A stretch of 17,718 bases of DNA from Candidatus Collierbacteria bacterium (lineage in GTDB: Bacteria; Patescibacteriota; Microgenomatia; UBA1400; MFAQ01): assembly GCA_023245265.1 (NCBI GenBank), contig JAHFKQ010000014.1, positions 1-17,718 on the forward strand, read 5' to 3'. The notes beneath the pieces are model-generated. The model was not told where the DNA came from. It made no database searches and saw only the letters and a list, made by a program, of their open reading frames with translations. Of the stretch, positions 6,322 to 13,200 are shown one piece after another. A program made the translations under genes and the position numbers. Positions within the stretch are counted from its first letter, which is position 1, and every line of letters begins with the position of its first letter.

Positions 6322-7423
6322 CTCCTACCATCTTACCAACTATTGTTCTAACCTTCTTTTCAAAATTTGTTCGGGAAAATTTTCTGGCTTGTGTAATCAG
6401 CTTTTCTCTATTCCATTTTATGGCTTCGAATTTATTCATCGCTTTTCCCAGTGTTTCCAGATCTGTGCCATCGACTAAGATACCGGTGACCCCATCGATT
6501 ACCGACTCTTTAAAGCCCCCACCATTGAAAGCAATCACCGGTGTCCCTGAGGCCATCGCTTCCACGACGGTAATGCCAAAGTCTTCATCTTTTGCCAAGG
6601 CGATAAAACCTTTGGCTTCGGCAAAGATTCGATCTCGTTCTTCATCACTCACTCTACCCAATAGCTCGACACCCTCGATCTCTCTTAATTGCTTTTCAAT
6701 CCGAGAAAAACCAACAGCCTCACCGACAATCTTTAGTTTAAAGTCATTCAGTTTCGCCGCTTGTGCCGCTTCCACTAGTCCTTTAGCCCCGACTAGTCTT
6801 GATACAATCAAAAAATATTCACCTTTTTTTGCACCTTGGCTTTTCTTGATTAATTTTTCTACCTCTACCGGAGGATAGACCACCTCCGCTTCTTTACGAT
6901 AAAATTTCCACACTCTCGCCTGGGTATTTTGAGAATTAACCATCCATTTTTGAACTTGTTGGGCCGATTTTAAATCAAAAATTCTCAAAAAGTGATTTAC
7001 GATTACCGCGTAAACCCGGACAATCCAAAACCTTTGCAGATTGATACTTGTTTCATATCCATAAAGAAATCTTGGTGGAGTATGGCAATAAGCCAGAACT
7101 CTCGTCTTCTTACCCACCTTAAAACCCCTGGCAAAATATGAGGAACACGAAGTAATCACCAAGTCGAAATCTTTTAGATCCATTGATCCCCAAATTAGCG
7201 GTGCCAGGAATCTAAGTGGACTATACAAATTACCAATTTTAATCAGCCAAGCCCATTTACTTTCTCTGATTTCTCTATCGGCGAACTCCTTGGCACAGCT
7301 GGAACCGGGCACCTTAAAGGCTGTATATATTGGCGCCTCCGGATACATATCTGCCAATACTCGCAATACTCTTTCGGCCCCACCAAACTCTTTCAGATAA
7401 TCATGAACTAGAGCAATTTTCAT
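6311..7423 (-). CDS. Family 4 glycosyltransferase
   Basis: A GT-B fold retaining glycosyltransferase, probably for cell-surface glycans. I start it at 7423 because MKIALVHDYLKEFGGAERVL is the typical GT4 N-terminus and its ATG overlaps the exonuclease stop in an ATGA junction; an in-frame ATG 10 codons earlier lies inside the exonuclease and is unlikely. The protein has 370 residues. The N-terminal domain holds the GGAERV acceptor loop and LAYCHTPPRFLYGY. The C-terminal donor domain begins at YFLIVSRLVGAKGLVEAA and contains the EX7E motif in EDFGITVVEAMASGTPVIAF, followed by the GGGFKE loop. No membrane segment is evident. The gene lies within the ftsH-exo-GT4-MFS-mutM run. Confidence 0.88.
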   Translation of the reverse strand: MKIALVHDYLKEFGGAERVLRVLADMYPEAPIYTAFKVPGSSCAKEFADREIRESKWAWLIKIGNLYSPLRFLAPLIWGSMDLKDFDLVITSCSSYFARGFKVGKKTRVLAYCHTPPRFLYGYETSINLQRFWIVRVYAVIVNHFLRIFDLKSAQQVQKWMVNSQNTQARVWKFYRKEAEVVYPPVEVEKLIKKSQGAKKGEYFLIVSRLVGAKGLVEAAQAAKLNDFKLKIVGEAVGFSRIEKQLREIEGVELLGRVSDEERDRIFAEAKGFIALAKDEDFGITVVEAMASGTPVIAFNGGGFKESVIDGVTGILVDGTDLETLGKAMNKFEAIKWNREKLITQARKFSRTNFEKKVRTIVGKMVGDEK

Positions 7424-8337
7424 ATAAATATATCTTGGACATCTTTTTCCCAAGAATCTTTAGGCAGTTTGGCCACCAAACTCTTAAAATTAAGTTCCTC
7501 AAATAAAGATACCACTTTGGTTTTATCATAATTAGTCAACAAGCAATCTTCCCAACTTAGTTTCAGGGGAACTTCGGTATTTATCTCTGCCAAATGATAG
7601 CTCTGTTCCGCCATTTCTTTATCGGCGAGCAGCATTGCTTTAACCCTAGGTGAGATTCTTGGATCCTCAATATTTTTGTAGATATTAGTTAGACTGCCAA
7701 AGTCTTGTATCAGTTTCGTCGCCGTCACCTTTCCCACTCCTTTTACCCCGGGAATGTTGTCGGACGCATCGCCCATGAGACTTTTCAAATCGATTATTTG
7801 TCTCGGCGACAAACCATATGTTTCCTTGACCTTATCCTCATCAAAAACTACCGACTGAGCATGATGATTTTGAATCGGTAAATAAACTACCACCTTCTTC
7901 TCTTTAATTAATTGAAGAGAATCTCTATCTCCGGTCACAATCACTACTTGTATCTCATCGTCTTGAGTTTTTTCAAAAGCTAATCTAGAAATGGTCCCAA
8001 TAATGTCATCAGCTTCAAAACCTTCCACTCCATACTGTGGAATATTAAGGCTCTCCACCACTTCTTTAGTTCTGTCTATCTGTGTGGCCAGATCTTCGTC
8101 CATCGGACCTCTATTTGCTTTATATTCGTCATACTCCAGTTTTCTAAAGGTAGGTCCTTTCAAATCCCAAGCTACGGCCACATGGGTAGGTGAAAGCTTC
8201 TCCAAAACCGATAACAACATCGACGAAAAACCATAAACCGCATTAACCAATTCCCCTTTCGGTGTCGTCAGGGGCGGATACGCGTGATAGGCCCGGTGGA
8301 GTAAAGCGTTACCGTCAATTAAGATTAGCTTGCTCAT
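7420..8337 (-). CDS. Stand-alone 5'-3' exonuclease (Pol I N-terminal domain type)
   Basis: A flap/5' nuclease that removes RNA primers and 5' flaps. At 305 residues it is just the PIN-like nuclease plus helix-3-turn-helix part of DNA polymerase I, with a stop and no polymerase domain after it. Metal-binding acidic residues lie in LILIDGNALLHRAYHA (about 4-19), AVAWDLKGPTFR with the following helical arch, YGVEGFEADDIIG and VIVTGDRDSLQLI. The H3TH DNA-binding region is LMGDASDNIPGVKGVGKVTA. The ATG overlaps the ftsH stop (TAATG), and its own stop overlaps the GT4 start (ATGA), pointing to translational coupling. A separate polymerase could be encoded elsewhere; this cannot be seen here. Confidence 0.9.
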   Translation of the reverse strand: MSKLILIDGNALLHRAYHAYPPLTTPKGELVNAVYGFSSMLLSVLEKLSPTHVAVAWDLKGPTFRKLEYDEYKANRGPMDEDLATQIDRTKEVVESLNIPQYGVEGFEADDIIGTISRLAFEKTQDDEIQVVIVTGDRDSLQLIKEKKVVVYLPIQNHHAQSVVFDEDKVKETYGLSPRQIIDLKSLMGDASDNIPGVKGVGKVTATKLIQDFGSLTNIYKNIEDPRISPRVKAMLLADKEMAEQSYHLAEINTEVPLKLSWEDCLLTNYDKTKVVSLFEELNFKSLVAKLPKDSWEKDVQDIFI

Positions 8338-10211
8338 TATTCTTCTACCGCCGGTTTTACTTTGCCAACGATTTTTTCAAATTCTTCCTGTTCGATAGTT
8401 TCCACTTTCAGAAGACGATCCACAATTTTATCCAAAATTTTGCGGTGTTTCTTAATCGTCGCCTCAGCCAATCGATAACCCTCGTCTACAAATTTCTTAA
8501 TTTCAATATCGACTTTAGACTGCATCGCTTCAGACAGCCGCACACTATCTCCGGAAGCATAACCCCAAGCATTGGTATCTACCGTCTGGTTAAGAGACAC
8601 CGGACCCAGTTCACTCATACCGAAATCAATCACCATTCTTCTGGCTAAAATTGTTCCTCTTTCGATATCACTCGCGGCCCCCGCCGTCAGTTCGTTAAAA
8701 ACAATTTTTTCGGCGGCGCGTCCTCCCAACATCATGGCAATCTCATCTTTCAGTTCCGAAAGCGTTTGCTGGTATTTATCTGTTTTTGGTCGGCTCATGG
8801 TGTAACCGAGGGCCATACCTCGAGAGACAATGCTCACTCTATGAATCGGATCGGTACCAAGCAATAAGTGCCCCACCAGTGCATGTCCGGCTTCATGATA
8901 AGCCGTCATTTTCTTTTCCAGTTTAGACTGCAGTCTTCTTTTTTCCGGACCCATCTTCACTTTCATGGCTGCTTCTTCAATATCTTTCATCTCAATCTCT
9001 TTTTGATCGTCTCTTGCCGCCAAGATTGCCGCTTCATTGAGCATATTTTCAATGTCGGCCCCGGAGAATCCCACCGTTCTTTCTGCTACTTTATTCCAGT
9101 TCAAGTCTTTGATAAAAGGTTTTCCTTTTTTATGAATTTCCAAAATCGCTTTTCTTCCGGCAATGTCCGGTAAATCCAATGTAACTCGTCTATCAAAACG
9201 GCCCGGTCGTACCAGGGCCGGGTCCAAAACATCAGGTCTGTTGGTCGCGGCCAAGACAATCACATTATCGGATTGGGTAAAGCCGTCCATCTCGACTAAT
9301 ATCTGATTTAGAGTTTGTTCTCTCTCATCGTGTCCCCCGAAACCACCACTGCCACCCCGGGTTCTACCAATAGCATCGATTTCATCAATAAATATAATCG
9401 AGGGGTTGGCTCGCTTAGCCGTCTCAAACAGATCTCTCACCCGACTGGCGCCCACTCCGACTAGCATTTCCATAAATTCAGAACCGGCCATGGAAAAAAA
9501 TGGCACTCCCGCTTCTCCGGCGACTGCTCTGGCCAACAAAGTTTTTCCGACTCCAGCCGGACCGGTTAGCAGCACTCCTTTTGGCGTTCTGGCACCCAGA
9601 TCACCATATTTTTTCGGATTTCTCAAAAAGTCGACTACTTCTTCCAGCTCCTTTTTGGCTTCATCTACTCCGGCTACATCCGCAAATTTGATATTTTGTT
9701 TACCCTTGGCAAATAATTTTGCTTTACTTTTTCCAATTCCAAACATATCTGCTCCACCGCCCTGCTTCCTCAGCATAAAAAACATCAATACTCCAAAACC
9801 GACAATCGGCAAAACCAGGGAAATCACACTCCAAAAAGAATTAATAAAATCCTGAGAAACCACTTCTACTTTTACCTTACTTTCATCCACTCCCGCTTTT
9901 TGTAGTTGATCCATAAAACTGGCTCCTTCTTCTTTGCGGGAGGTTCCAATCAGCTGTAGACCTTGAGCGTCTTTGGGATAGAGGAGAATCAGTTCTTGTC
10001 CTCTAATTTGAACCGACTCGACCTTTCCTTCTTTTATCTCGGCAATTGCCGTCGAAAGAGGCAGTTCTTTGACGACTCCGGTCGACCCCAAGAGAAACTT
10101 AATTAGACTAGGTAAGAAAAGAAATAAGATTAAGATCCAAATTAATACTCTTCTCAAATTAAGGTTAATCTTAAATTCCATCTTTTTAATCTGTGGTTTA
10201 GTTTGTGGCAT
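8337..10211 (-). CDS. ftsH: ATP-dependent zinc metalloprotease FtsH
   Basis: Membrane-anchored AAA+ protease that extracts and degrades membrane and misfolded proteins. At 624 residues it is of normal length. A first membrane helix lies at about 21-42, an extracytoplasmic domain at about 45-123, and a second helix at about 125-146. The AAA module has Walker A GPAGVGKT at 217-224, Walker B IIFIDEID at about 272-279, and the second region of homology ending in RPGRFDRR. The zinc site is HEAGH at 439-443, with a third ligand expected in AASDIERGT at about 513-521. A good AGGAG lies 7 nt upstream of the ATG and overlaps the stop of the tRNA-binding gene (UAGGAG), which supports the start at 10211 over a Met at codon 11. 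Confidence 0.96.
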   Translation of the reverse strand: MPQTKPQIKKMEFKINLNLRRVLIWILILFLFLPSLIKFLLGSTGVVKELPLSTAIAEIKEGKVESVQIRGQELILLYPKDAQGLQLIGTSRKEEGASFMDQLQKAGVDESKVKVEVVSQDFINSFWSVISLVLPIVGFGVLMFFMLRKQGGGADMFGIGKSKAKLFAKGKQNIKFADVAGVDEAKKELEEVVDFLRNPKKYGDLGARTPKGVLLTGPAGVGKTLLARAVAGEAGVPFFSMAGSEFMEMLVGVGASRVRDLFETAKRANPSIIFIDEIDAIGRTRGGSGGFGGHDEREQTLNQILVEMDGFTQSDNVIVLAATNRPDVLDPALVRPGRFDRRVTLDLPDIAGRKAILEIHKKGKPFIKDLNWNKVAERTVGFSGADIENMLNEAAILAARDDQKEIEMKDIEEAAMKVKMGPEKRRLQSKLEKKMTAYHEAGHALVGHLLLGTDPIHRVSIVSRGMALGYTMSRPKTDKYQQTLSELKDEIAMMLGGRAAEKIVFNELTAGAASDIERGTILARRMVIDFGMSELGPVSLNQTVDTNAWGYASGDSVRLSEAMQSKVDIEIKKFVDEGYRLAEATIKKHRKILDKIVDRLLKVETIEQEEFEKIVGKVKPAVEE

Positions 10212-10218
10212 AGAATTT

Positions 10219-10223
10219 CTCCT
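10219..10223 (-). promoter_or_regulatory. Shine-Dalgarno of ftsH overlapping the upstream stop codon
   Basis: AGGAG on the minus strand, 7 nt before the ftsH ATG, shares bases with the TAG stop of the preceding gene. It is the clearest ribosome-binding site in the window and contrasts with the leaderless-type starts elsewhere. Confidence 0.65.
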
Positions 10224-10557
10224 ATCTTATCATCGTTCCAGGCTTGATACCTGCCGGTAAGAAAATTAGTTCCGGCCGCTCCTCCGAATCTGCCATTATC
10301 AACATTCCTTGAGATTCCTCCTCACCCATCTTTTTTGGCTCCATATTAACAATAAAGGACATTTTTTTACCTACGAGATCTTCTGATTGATACCATTTAC
10401 GGATACCCGAAAACAAAATTCGCTTCCCAATCTCTTCTCCAAGATCAACTTCCATTCTGATTAGTTTATTACTCCACTCCGGGGAAGATGCTTCCAAAAC
10501 TTCACCCACTCGGATGTCCAGTTTATCAAAGTCATCATAATTTACTGTTGGTTTCAT
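10222..10557 (-). CDS. Stand-alone tRNA-binding (OB-fold) domain protein
   Basis: A 111-residue protein made of one tRNA-binding OB fold, as found at the C-terminus of methionyl-tRNA synthetase and in CsaA and Arc1p/EMAP-type proteins. Family marks are DFDKLDIRVGEVLEA (about 9-23), the LIRMEVDLGEE strand, RILFSGIRKWY, a KMSFIVNMEPKKM stretch and the QGMLIMA strand, ending with PAGIKPGTMIR. It may act as a separate beta subunit for MetRS or as a tRNA chaperone. It lies between trpS (14-nt gap) and ftsH (10-nt gap) on the same strand, so co-transcription with trpS is likely. There is no strong ribosome-binding site; the start is the first ATG in frame. A CsaA-like role cannot be excluded. Confidence 0.85.
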   Translation of the reverse strand: MKPTVNYDDFDKLDIRVGEVLEASSPEWSNKLIRMEVDLGEEIGKRILFSGIRKWYQSEDLVGKKMSFIVNMEPKKMGEEESQGMLIMADSEERPELIFLPAGIKPGTMIR

Positions 10558-10571
10558 CGCAAATAAAATGG

Positions 10572-11576
10572 CTATGATAAAAACTCGTAATCGATCTTCA
10601 TCGCCTTTTTAACTTTCTTCAAAACAGACTCGGACACTTCTCTTCCTTTTCGAATTCCGTCTCGCAGAATCTCCTCAATTTTTTCTGGATTTCCGGCTAG
10701 GGCCTCTCTGCGAAGTCTCATTGGTTCCAACAAGTTATTGATGGCCACCGCCAATTTTTGCTTGACCTCAACATCCCCCACCTTGCCCTCTTTATATCTG
10801 GCCTTCAAATCGGCCACCTCTTCTTTATTGGGATTAAAAGCCTCATGGTATATGAAAACTGGGTTACCTTCCACATGCCCCGGGTCGGTTGGCTTCAGTC
10901 TGGTCGGATCGGTGAACATACTGGCCACCTTCTTATTGACCTCTTCCGGCGAGTCCGAAAGATAAATGCTATTTCCCAGGCTCTTACTCATTTTGGACTT
11001 ACCATCGAGTCCTACTAGCCTAGGGTAGTTCCCCAAAAGAGCCTCCGGTTCAGTCAAAGTTCCACCGTACAAGTTATTGAATTTTCGGACAATTTCTCTG
11101 GTCTGTTCTATCATTGGCAGTTGATCTTCACCCACAGGGACCAGGTTAGCCTCAAAAGCCGTAATATCCGCCGCCTGTGAGACCGGATACATCGCAAAGC
11201 CGGCCGGAATTGAATCTCCAAACCCTTTTTGTTCTATTTCGGCCTTTACCGTTGGATTTCGTAGAACTCGGTTCAGGCTAACCATATTGAGGTAAAAGAC
11301 CGTCAACTCGGCAATCGCCGGGATCTGCGATTGAAGCACAATGGTAGACTTCTGAGGGTCAATCCCTGCCCCCACATAATCCAGAACCAGATCTCGGACT
11401 GAACCGGCTACCTTCTCGGGGTTTTCATAGTTATCCGTCAAGGCTTGGACATCGGCAATGAGGACAAACTGATCATACTCATCTTGAAGCTTCACCCGGT
11501 TCGCTAGAGACCCCACCAAGTGCCCCAGGTGTAGTCTTCCGCTTGGTCTATCTCCGGTCAAAATTCTTTTCTTCAT
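10572..11576 (-). CDS. trpS: Tryptophan--tRNA ligase
   Basis: Class I aminoacyl-tRNA synthetase that charges tRNA-Trp with tryptophan. The 334-residue length is normal for bacterial TrpRS. The start MKKRILTGDRPSGRLHLGHLVG holds the HIGH-type motif as HLGH at residues 16-19. PVGEDQLPMIEQTREI is characteristic of TrpRS/TyrRS. The KMSKS loop appears intact in GKSKMSKSLGNS at about residues 193-204. The gene lies 29 nt downstream of tRNA-Met on the same strand and heads a long co-directional run. A TACAAT box with 6-nt spacing predicts a leaderless mRNA starting here, as an alternative to processing from the tRNA transcript. Confidence 0.95.
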   Translation of the reverse strand: MKKRILTGDRPSGRLHLGHLVGSLANRVKLQDEYDQFVLIADVQALTDNYENPEKVAGSVRDLVLDYVGAGIDPQKSTIVLQSQIPAIAELTVFYLNMVSLNRVLRNPTVKAEIEQKGFGDSIPAGFAMYPVSQAADITAFEANLVPVGEDQLPMIEQTREIVRKFNNLYGGTLTEPEALLGNYPRLVGLDGKSKMSKSLGNSIYLSDSPEEVNKKVASMFTDPTRLKPTDPGHVEGNPVFIYHEAFNPNKEEVADLKARYKEGKVGDVEVKQKLAVAINNLLEPMRLRREALAGNPEKIEEILRDGIRKGREVSESVLKKVKKAMKIDYEFLS

Positions 11577-11582
11577 GGGTCA

Positions 11583-11588
11583 ATTGTA
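11583..11588 (-). promoter_or_regulatory. -10 box for trpS, leaderless spacing
   Basis: TACAAT (5/6 match to TATAAT) is followed by TGACCC and the trpS ATG at 11576, the same 6-nt gap as at three other genes. No convincing -35 lies 17 nt upstream, because that region is the tRNA-Met 3' end. Confidence 0.45.
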
Positions 11589-11605
11589 TCTAATAAATTG
11601 ATTAG

Positions 11606-11677
11606 TAGCAGGGACGGGGGTCGAACCCGTGACCTCGGCCTTATGAAGACCTTGCTCTACCACTGAGCTACCCTGCC
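11606..11677 (-). tRNA. tRNA-Met (anticodon CAU)
   Basis: A complete 72-nt cloverleaf: acceptor GGCAGGG/CCCTGCT with a G1-U72 wobble, T8-A9, D stem GCTC/GAGC, anticodon loop TTCATAA with anticodon CAT at 34-36, T stem ACGGG/CCCGT with a canonical TTCGACC loop, and discriminator A73. CCA is not encoded. It lacks the GGG/CCC anticodon stem of initiators, so it is an elongator Met tRNA, or less likely a lysidine-modified tRNA-Ile. The tRNA-Ile(UAU) in this window makes the Met reading more likely. A TAGAAT box at 11693-11698 on the minus strand, 15 nt upstream, is a possible promoter. Confidence 0.93.
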
Positions 11678-11728
11678 TAGTTGAACCTCTACATTCTACC
11701 ATTTTAACGCTCCTCTTAGTCACAATAT

Positions 11729-11757
11729 TTGTCATCTAGGTTCAAAAGTGATAAAAT
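11729..11757 (+). promoter_or_regulatory. Strong plus-strand promoter upstream of the tRNA-like element
   Basis: TTGTCA (11729-11734, 5/6) is separated by exactly 17 nt from TAAAAT (11752-11757, 5/6), with a TG at 11749-11750 giving an extended -10. The predicted transcription start is about 11763-11765. No plus-strand protein gene starts within 500 nt, which points to a non-coding transcript. Confidence 0.6.
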
Positions 11758-11773
11758 ATGGGTGTTCGTTATT

Positions 11774-11846
11774 TGCGGGGGGAAGGTAAGTATCTTGCGA
11801 GGCTCATAATCTCGCTTAACTAGGGGGCGGAACCCTAGCCCCGCAA
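11774..11846 (+). ncRNA. tRNA-shaped RNA with CAU loop, initiator-like but degenerate
   Basis: 73 nt fold like a tRNA. The acceptor is TGCGGGG (11774-11780) with CCCCGCA (11839-11845) and A73, followed by CCC. The D-arm is AAGG-TAAGTA-TCTT. The anticodon arm is CGAGG-CTCATAA-TCTCG with CAT in the anticodon place. After a 5-nt variable region comes a T-arm CTAGGG-GGCGGAA-CCCTAG. The acceptor, the GGCTCATAA stretch and the 3' CCCCGCAACC closely resemble bacterial initiator tRNA. Against a working tRNA: the T-loop lacks TTCRA, the T-arm is 2 nt longer than normal, position 8 is G, the D-loop lacks GG, and the anticodon stem is AGG/TCT instead of GGG/CCC. It could be a decayed tRNA-fMet, a divergent tRNA or a tRNA-like small RNA. 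As minus-strand sequence it lies downstream of the FtsB-like gene, so a terminator role is another possibility. Confidence 0.45.
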
Positions 11847-11869
11847 CCCTGTTTGAGATCCAATTTGGC

Positions 11870-12247
11870 TCATTTAAGCAAGTTCCACCATTTCTCCCAG
11901 TTAGGCTCAACAAACTCTGTTTCCCCACTTTCATTCGTGCCCACGCCCTCCTTTTTAGGCATCACGATCAAGACCTCTCCTTCTCTTTGCATATTCAGCT
12001 TCTCTCTGATTAATTTTTCTTTATAGCTCTCGGTCATCACCAAACCTAGTTTTTCCTTCAACCCGGCATTTCTGACTTCTTCAACCTCTAACCTCGTTTG
12101 GGACTCTGTTATTCTGTTAAATCCGGACCTGATTTTCCAAACATCTCTAGCCAGAGAAATGATAATTAACCAAGCTAAAATCAAGACTACTACCTTTAGC
12201 CAGCCTCTCTTTTGTCCTTCCGGGGGCTTACGGCTTGCTACTTGCAT
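11870..12247 (-). CDS. FtsB/DivIC-like septum formation protein
   Basis: A small bitopic division protein, which in other bacteria forms a complex with FtsL and FtsQ and activates septal wall synthesis. Of its 125 residues, a basic N-terminus (about 1-17) precedes one membrane helix (about 18-36, LKVVVLILAWLIIISLA). A predicted coiled coil follows (about 42-70, with ITESQTRLEVEEVRNAGLKEKL), then IREKLNMQREGEVLIVMPKK, the characteristic end of this family. A short acidic, Trp-containing tail (NWEKWWNLLK) closes it. The gene is divergent from the tyrosine recombinase, with 55 nt between them. It is followed on its own strand by the tRNA-like hairpin region, which could also act as its terminator. 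Confidence 0.8.
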   Translation of the reverse strand: MQVASRKPPEGQKRGWLKVVVLILAWLIIISLARDVWKIRSGFNRITESQTRLEVEEVRNAGLKEKLGLVMTESYKEKLIREKLNMQREGEVLIVMPKKEGVGTNESGETEFVEPNWEKWWNLLK

Positions 12248-12265
12248 TTACTAGACCTAGAGTGT

Positions 12266-12271
12266 TATAAT
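12266..12271 (+). promoter_or_regulatory. Candidate -10 box of the tyrosine recombinase gene
   Basis: TATAAT, a perfect -10, lies 31 nt before the ATG at 12303; TTGCAT at 12242-12247 is a weak -35 with an 18-nt spacer. No Shine-Dalgarno precedes the ATG. The region also serves the divergent FtsB-like gene. Confidence 0.4.
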
Positions 12272-12302
12272 TAGAGACGAACATCATAAACATTGTATAA
12301 AA

Positions 12303-13178
12303 ATGGAAAACACCGAACACAATATCAGCCAAGCCATCTCGGCTTTCAAGGCCCACCTTGCCCAGCAAGGCAGAGCTTCTGCCACCATTTTAGCTTATTC
12401 CAAAGACATAGAACAACTGGCCGACTTTATTGGTAAGACCAACGCTTTCGTCCTTAATGAGGTCACCAAAGACAATATTGACGCTTTTAAGGCCAATTTG
12501 GCCGAAAAAAGCTACACTACCAAGTCTATTTCTCGCAAAATCAACTCTATTAAGTCCTTCTTCTCTTTTGTTCTTTCTCAGGGTTTGGTTTCCGAGAACC
12601 CCTCCACTGGTGTTTCCCACCCCAAATATGACATCAAACCTCCCCGACTCCTCAACAAGATTGAGTATCGAGCCCTTCGAGATGCTTGCCGTGAAGATCT
12701 CCGTATGGCCGCCATTGTCGAGCTGTTACTTCAAACCGGCATGCGTATCTCCGAGCTGGCCAATCTGAAGATCTCCGATGTCGATGCTTCTACCAACCAG
12801 ATCACCATTCGTGCCTACGAATCTCATCCTGAGCGCATCATTCCTATCAACCAACCGGCCAAAGAGGCTCTGGATCGATATTTAACCATCCGCCCGAAGA
12901 GCGCCAACACCAATGTCTTTATCACCAAGACCGGAAACTCTTTCTTAATCAGAAATATCCGTTCCAACCTGGACCGTTACTTCCATGTCGCCGGTATCGA
13001 GAATGCTAAAGTCAACGACTTAAGACACACTTTTATCGCCCAACAGCTCACCTCTGGTAGTCCTTTGGTCTACATCAGCAAGCTCGTTGGCCACAAAAGA
13101 CTGTCTACTACCGAAAAGTACTTGGAGTTTATTTCCGAGAAACCGGCCAAAGACAAGCCTAAGATCGTCGACCTCTAA
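12303..13178 (+). CDS. Tyrosine recombinase (XerC/D-like) with altered active-site residues
   Basis: The 291-residue length and fold match Xer recombinases that resolve chromosome dimers at dif. The SAM-like core-binding domain spans about 10-100 and the catalytic domain about 115-285. Seen residues are Arg148 (QTGMRISEL), Arg241 (NDLRHTF), His264 (LVGHKRLS) and the nucleophile Tyr273 (TTEKYLEF). Two positions depart from the usual set: the His of HxxR is Asn238, and the beta-hairpin motif GKGxKeR is replaced by AYESHPER, so the usual Lys is not obvious. It stands alone on the plus strand with no phage or transposon genes beside it, which favours a housekeeping Xer over an element integrase; this is inference. 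It ends 1 nt from the convergent unknown gene, within a shared hairpin. Confidence 0.85.
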   Translation: MENTEHNISQAISAFKAHLAQQGRASATILAYSKDIEQLADFIGKTNAFVLNEVTKDNIDAFKANLAEKSYTTKSISRKINSIKSFFSFVLSQGLVSENPSTGVSHPKYDIKPPRLLNKIEYRALRDACREDLRMAAIVELLLQTGMRISELANLKISDVDASTNQITIRAYESHPERIIPINQPAKEALDRYLTIRPKSANTNVFITKTGNSFLIRNIRSNLDRYFHVAGIENAKVNDLRHTFIAQQLTSGSPLVYISKLVGHKRLSTTEKYLEFISEKPAKDKPKIVDL

Positions 13179-13200
13179 GCTAACCTCTTTTCGTTAGCTT
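13177..13200. terminator. Bidirectional hairpin spanning two convergent stop codons
   Basis: AAGCTAAC (13177-13184) and GTTAGCTT (13193-13200) are perfect 8-bp inverted repeats around an 8-nt loop. The recombinase TAA (13176-13178) and the opposite gene's TAG (13180-13182) both fall in the left arm. On the plus strand the stem ends in a short T-run (TTT), weak for an intrinsic terminator. Confidence 0.5.

Noticed and set aside
7424..7453. Upstream in-frame start for the GT4 gene
   Set aside because: The extra 10 residues lie inside the exonuclease gene; the ATGA junction and the MKIALVHDYL start fit the family better.
6420..9855. Long plus-strand open frames opposite GT4 and ftsH
   Set aside because: They are antisense shadows of strongly conserved minus-strand genes and show low-complexity Ser/Pro-rich translations.
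11758..11823. A 21-codon plus-strand frame just after the -10 box at 11752
   Set aside because: Its ATG touches the -10 box, so it would lie upstream of the transcription start, and it crosses the tRNA-like stems.
11760..11870. SRP 4.5S RNA or 6S RNA
   Set aside because: No GGAA/GNRA-capped SRP domain IV with its asymmetric loop, and far too short and differently folded for 6S RNA; a tRNA-like fold explains the stems better.
11716..11934. A 72-codon minus-strand frame across the FtsB-like 3' end and the tRNA-like element
   Set aside because: It overlaps the end of a better-supported gene in another frame and runs through RNA-like hairpins; no family match.
12303..13178. Integrase of a mobile element
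   Set aside because: No excisionase, phage or transposase genes, no repeats flanking it and no tRNA-derived att duplication seen beside tRNA-Ile; a chromosomal Xer is simpler.
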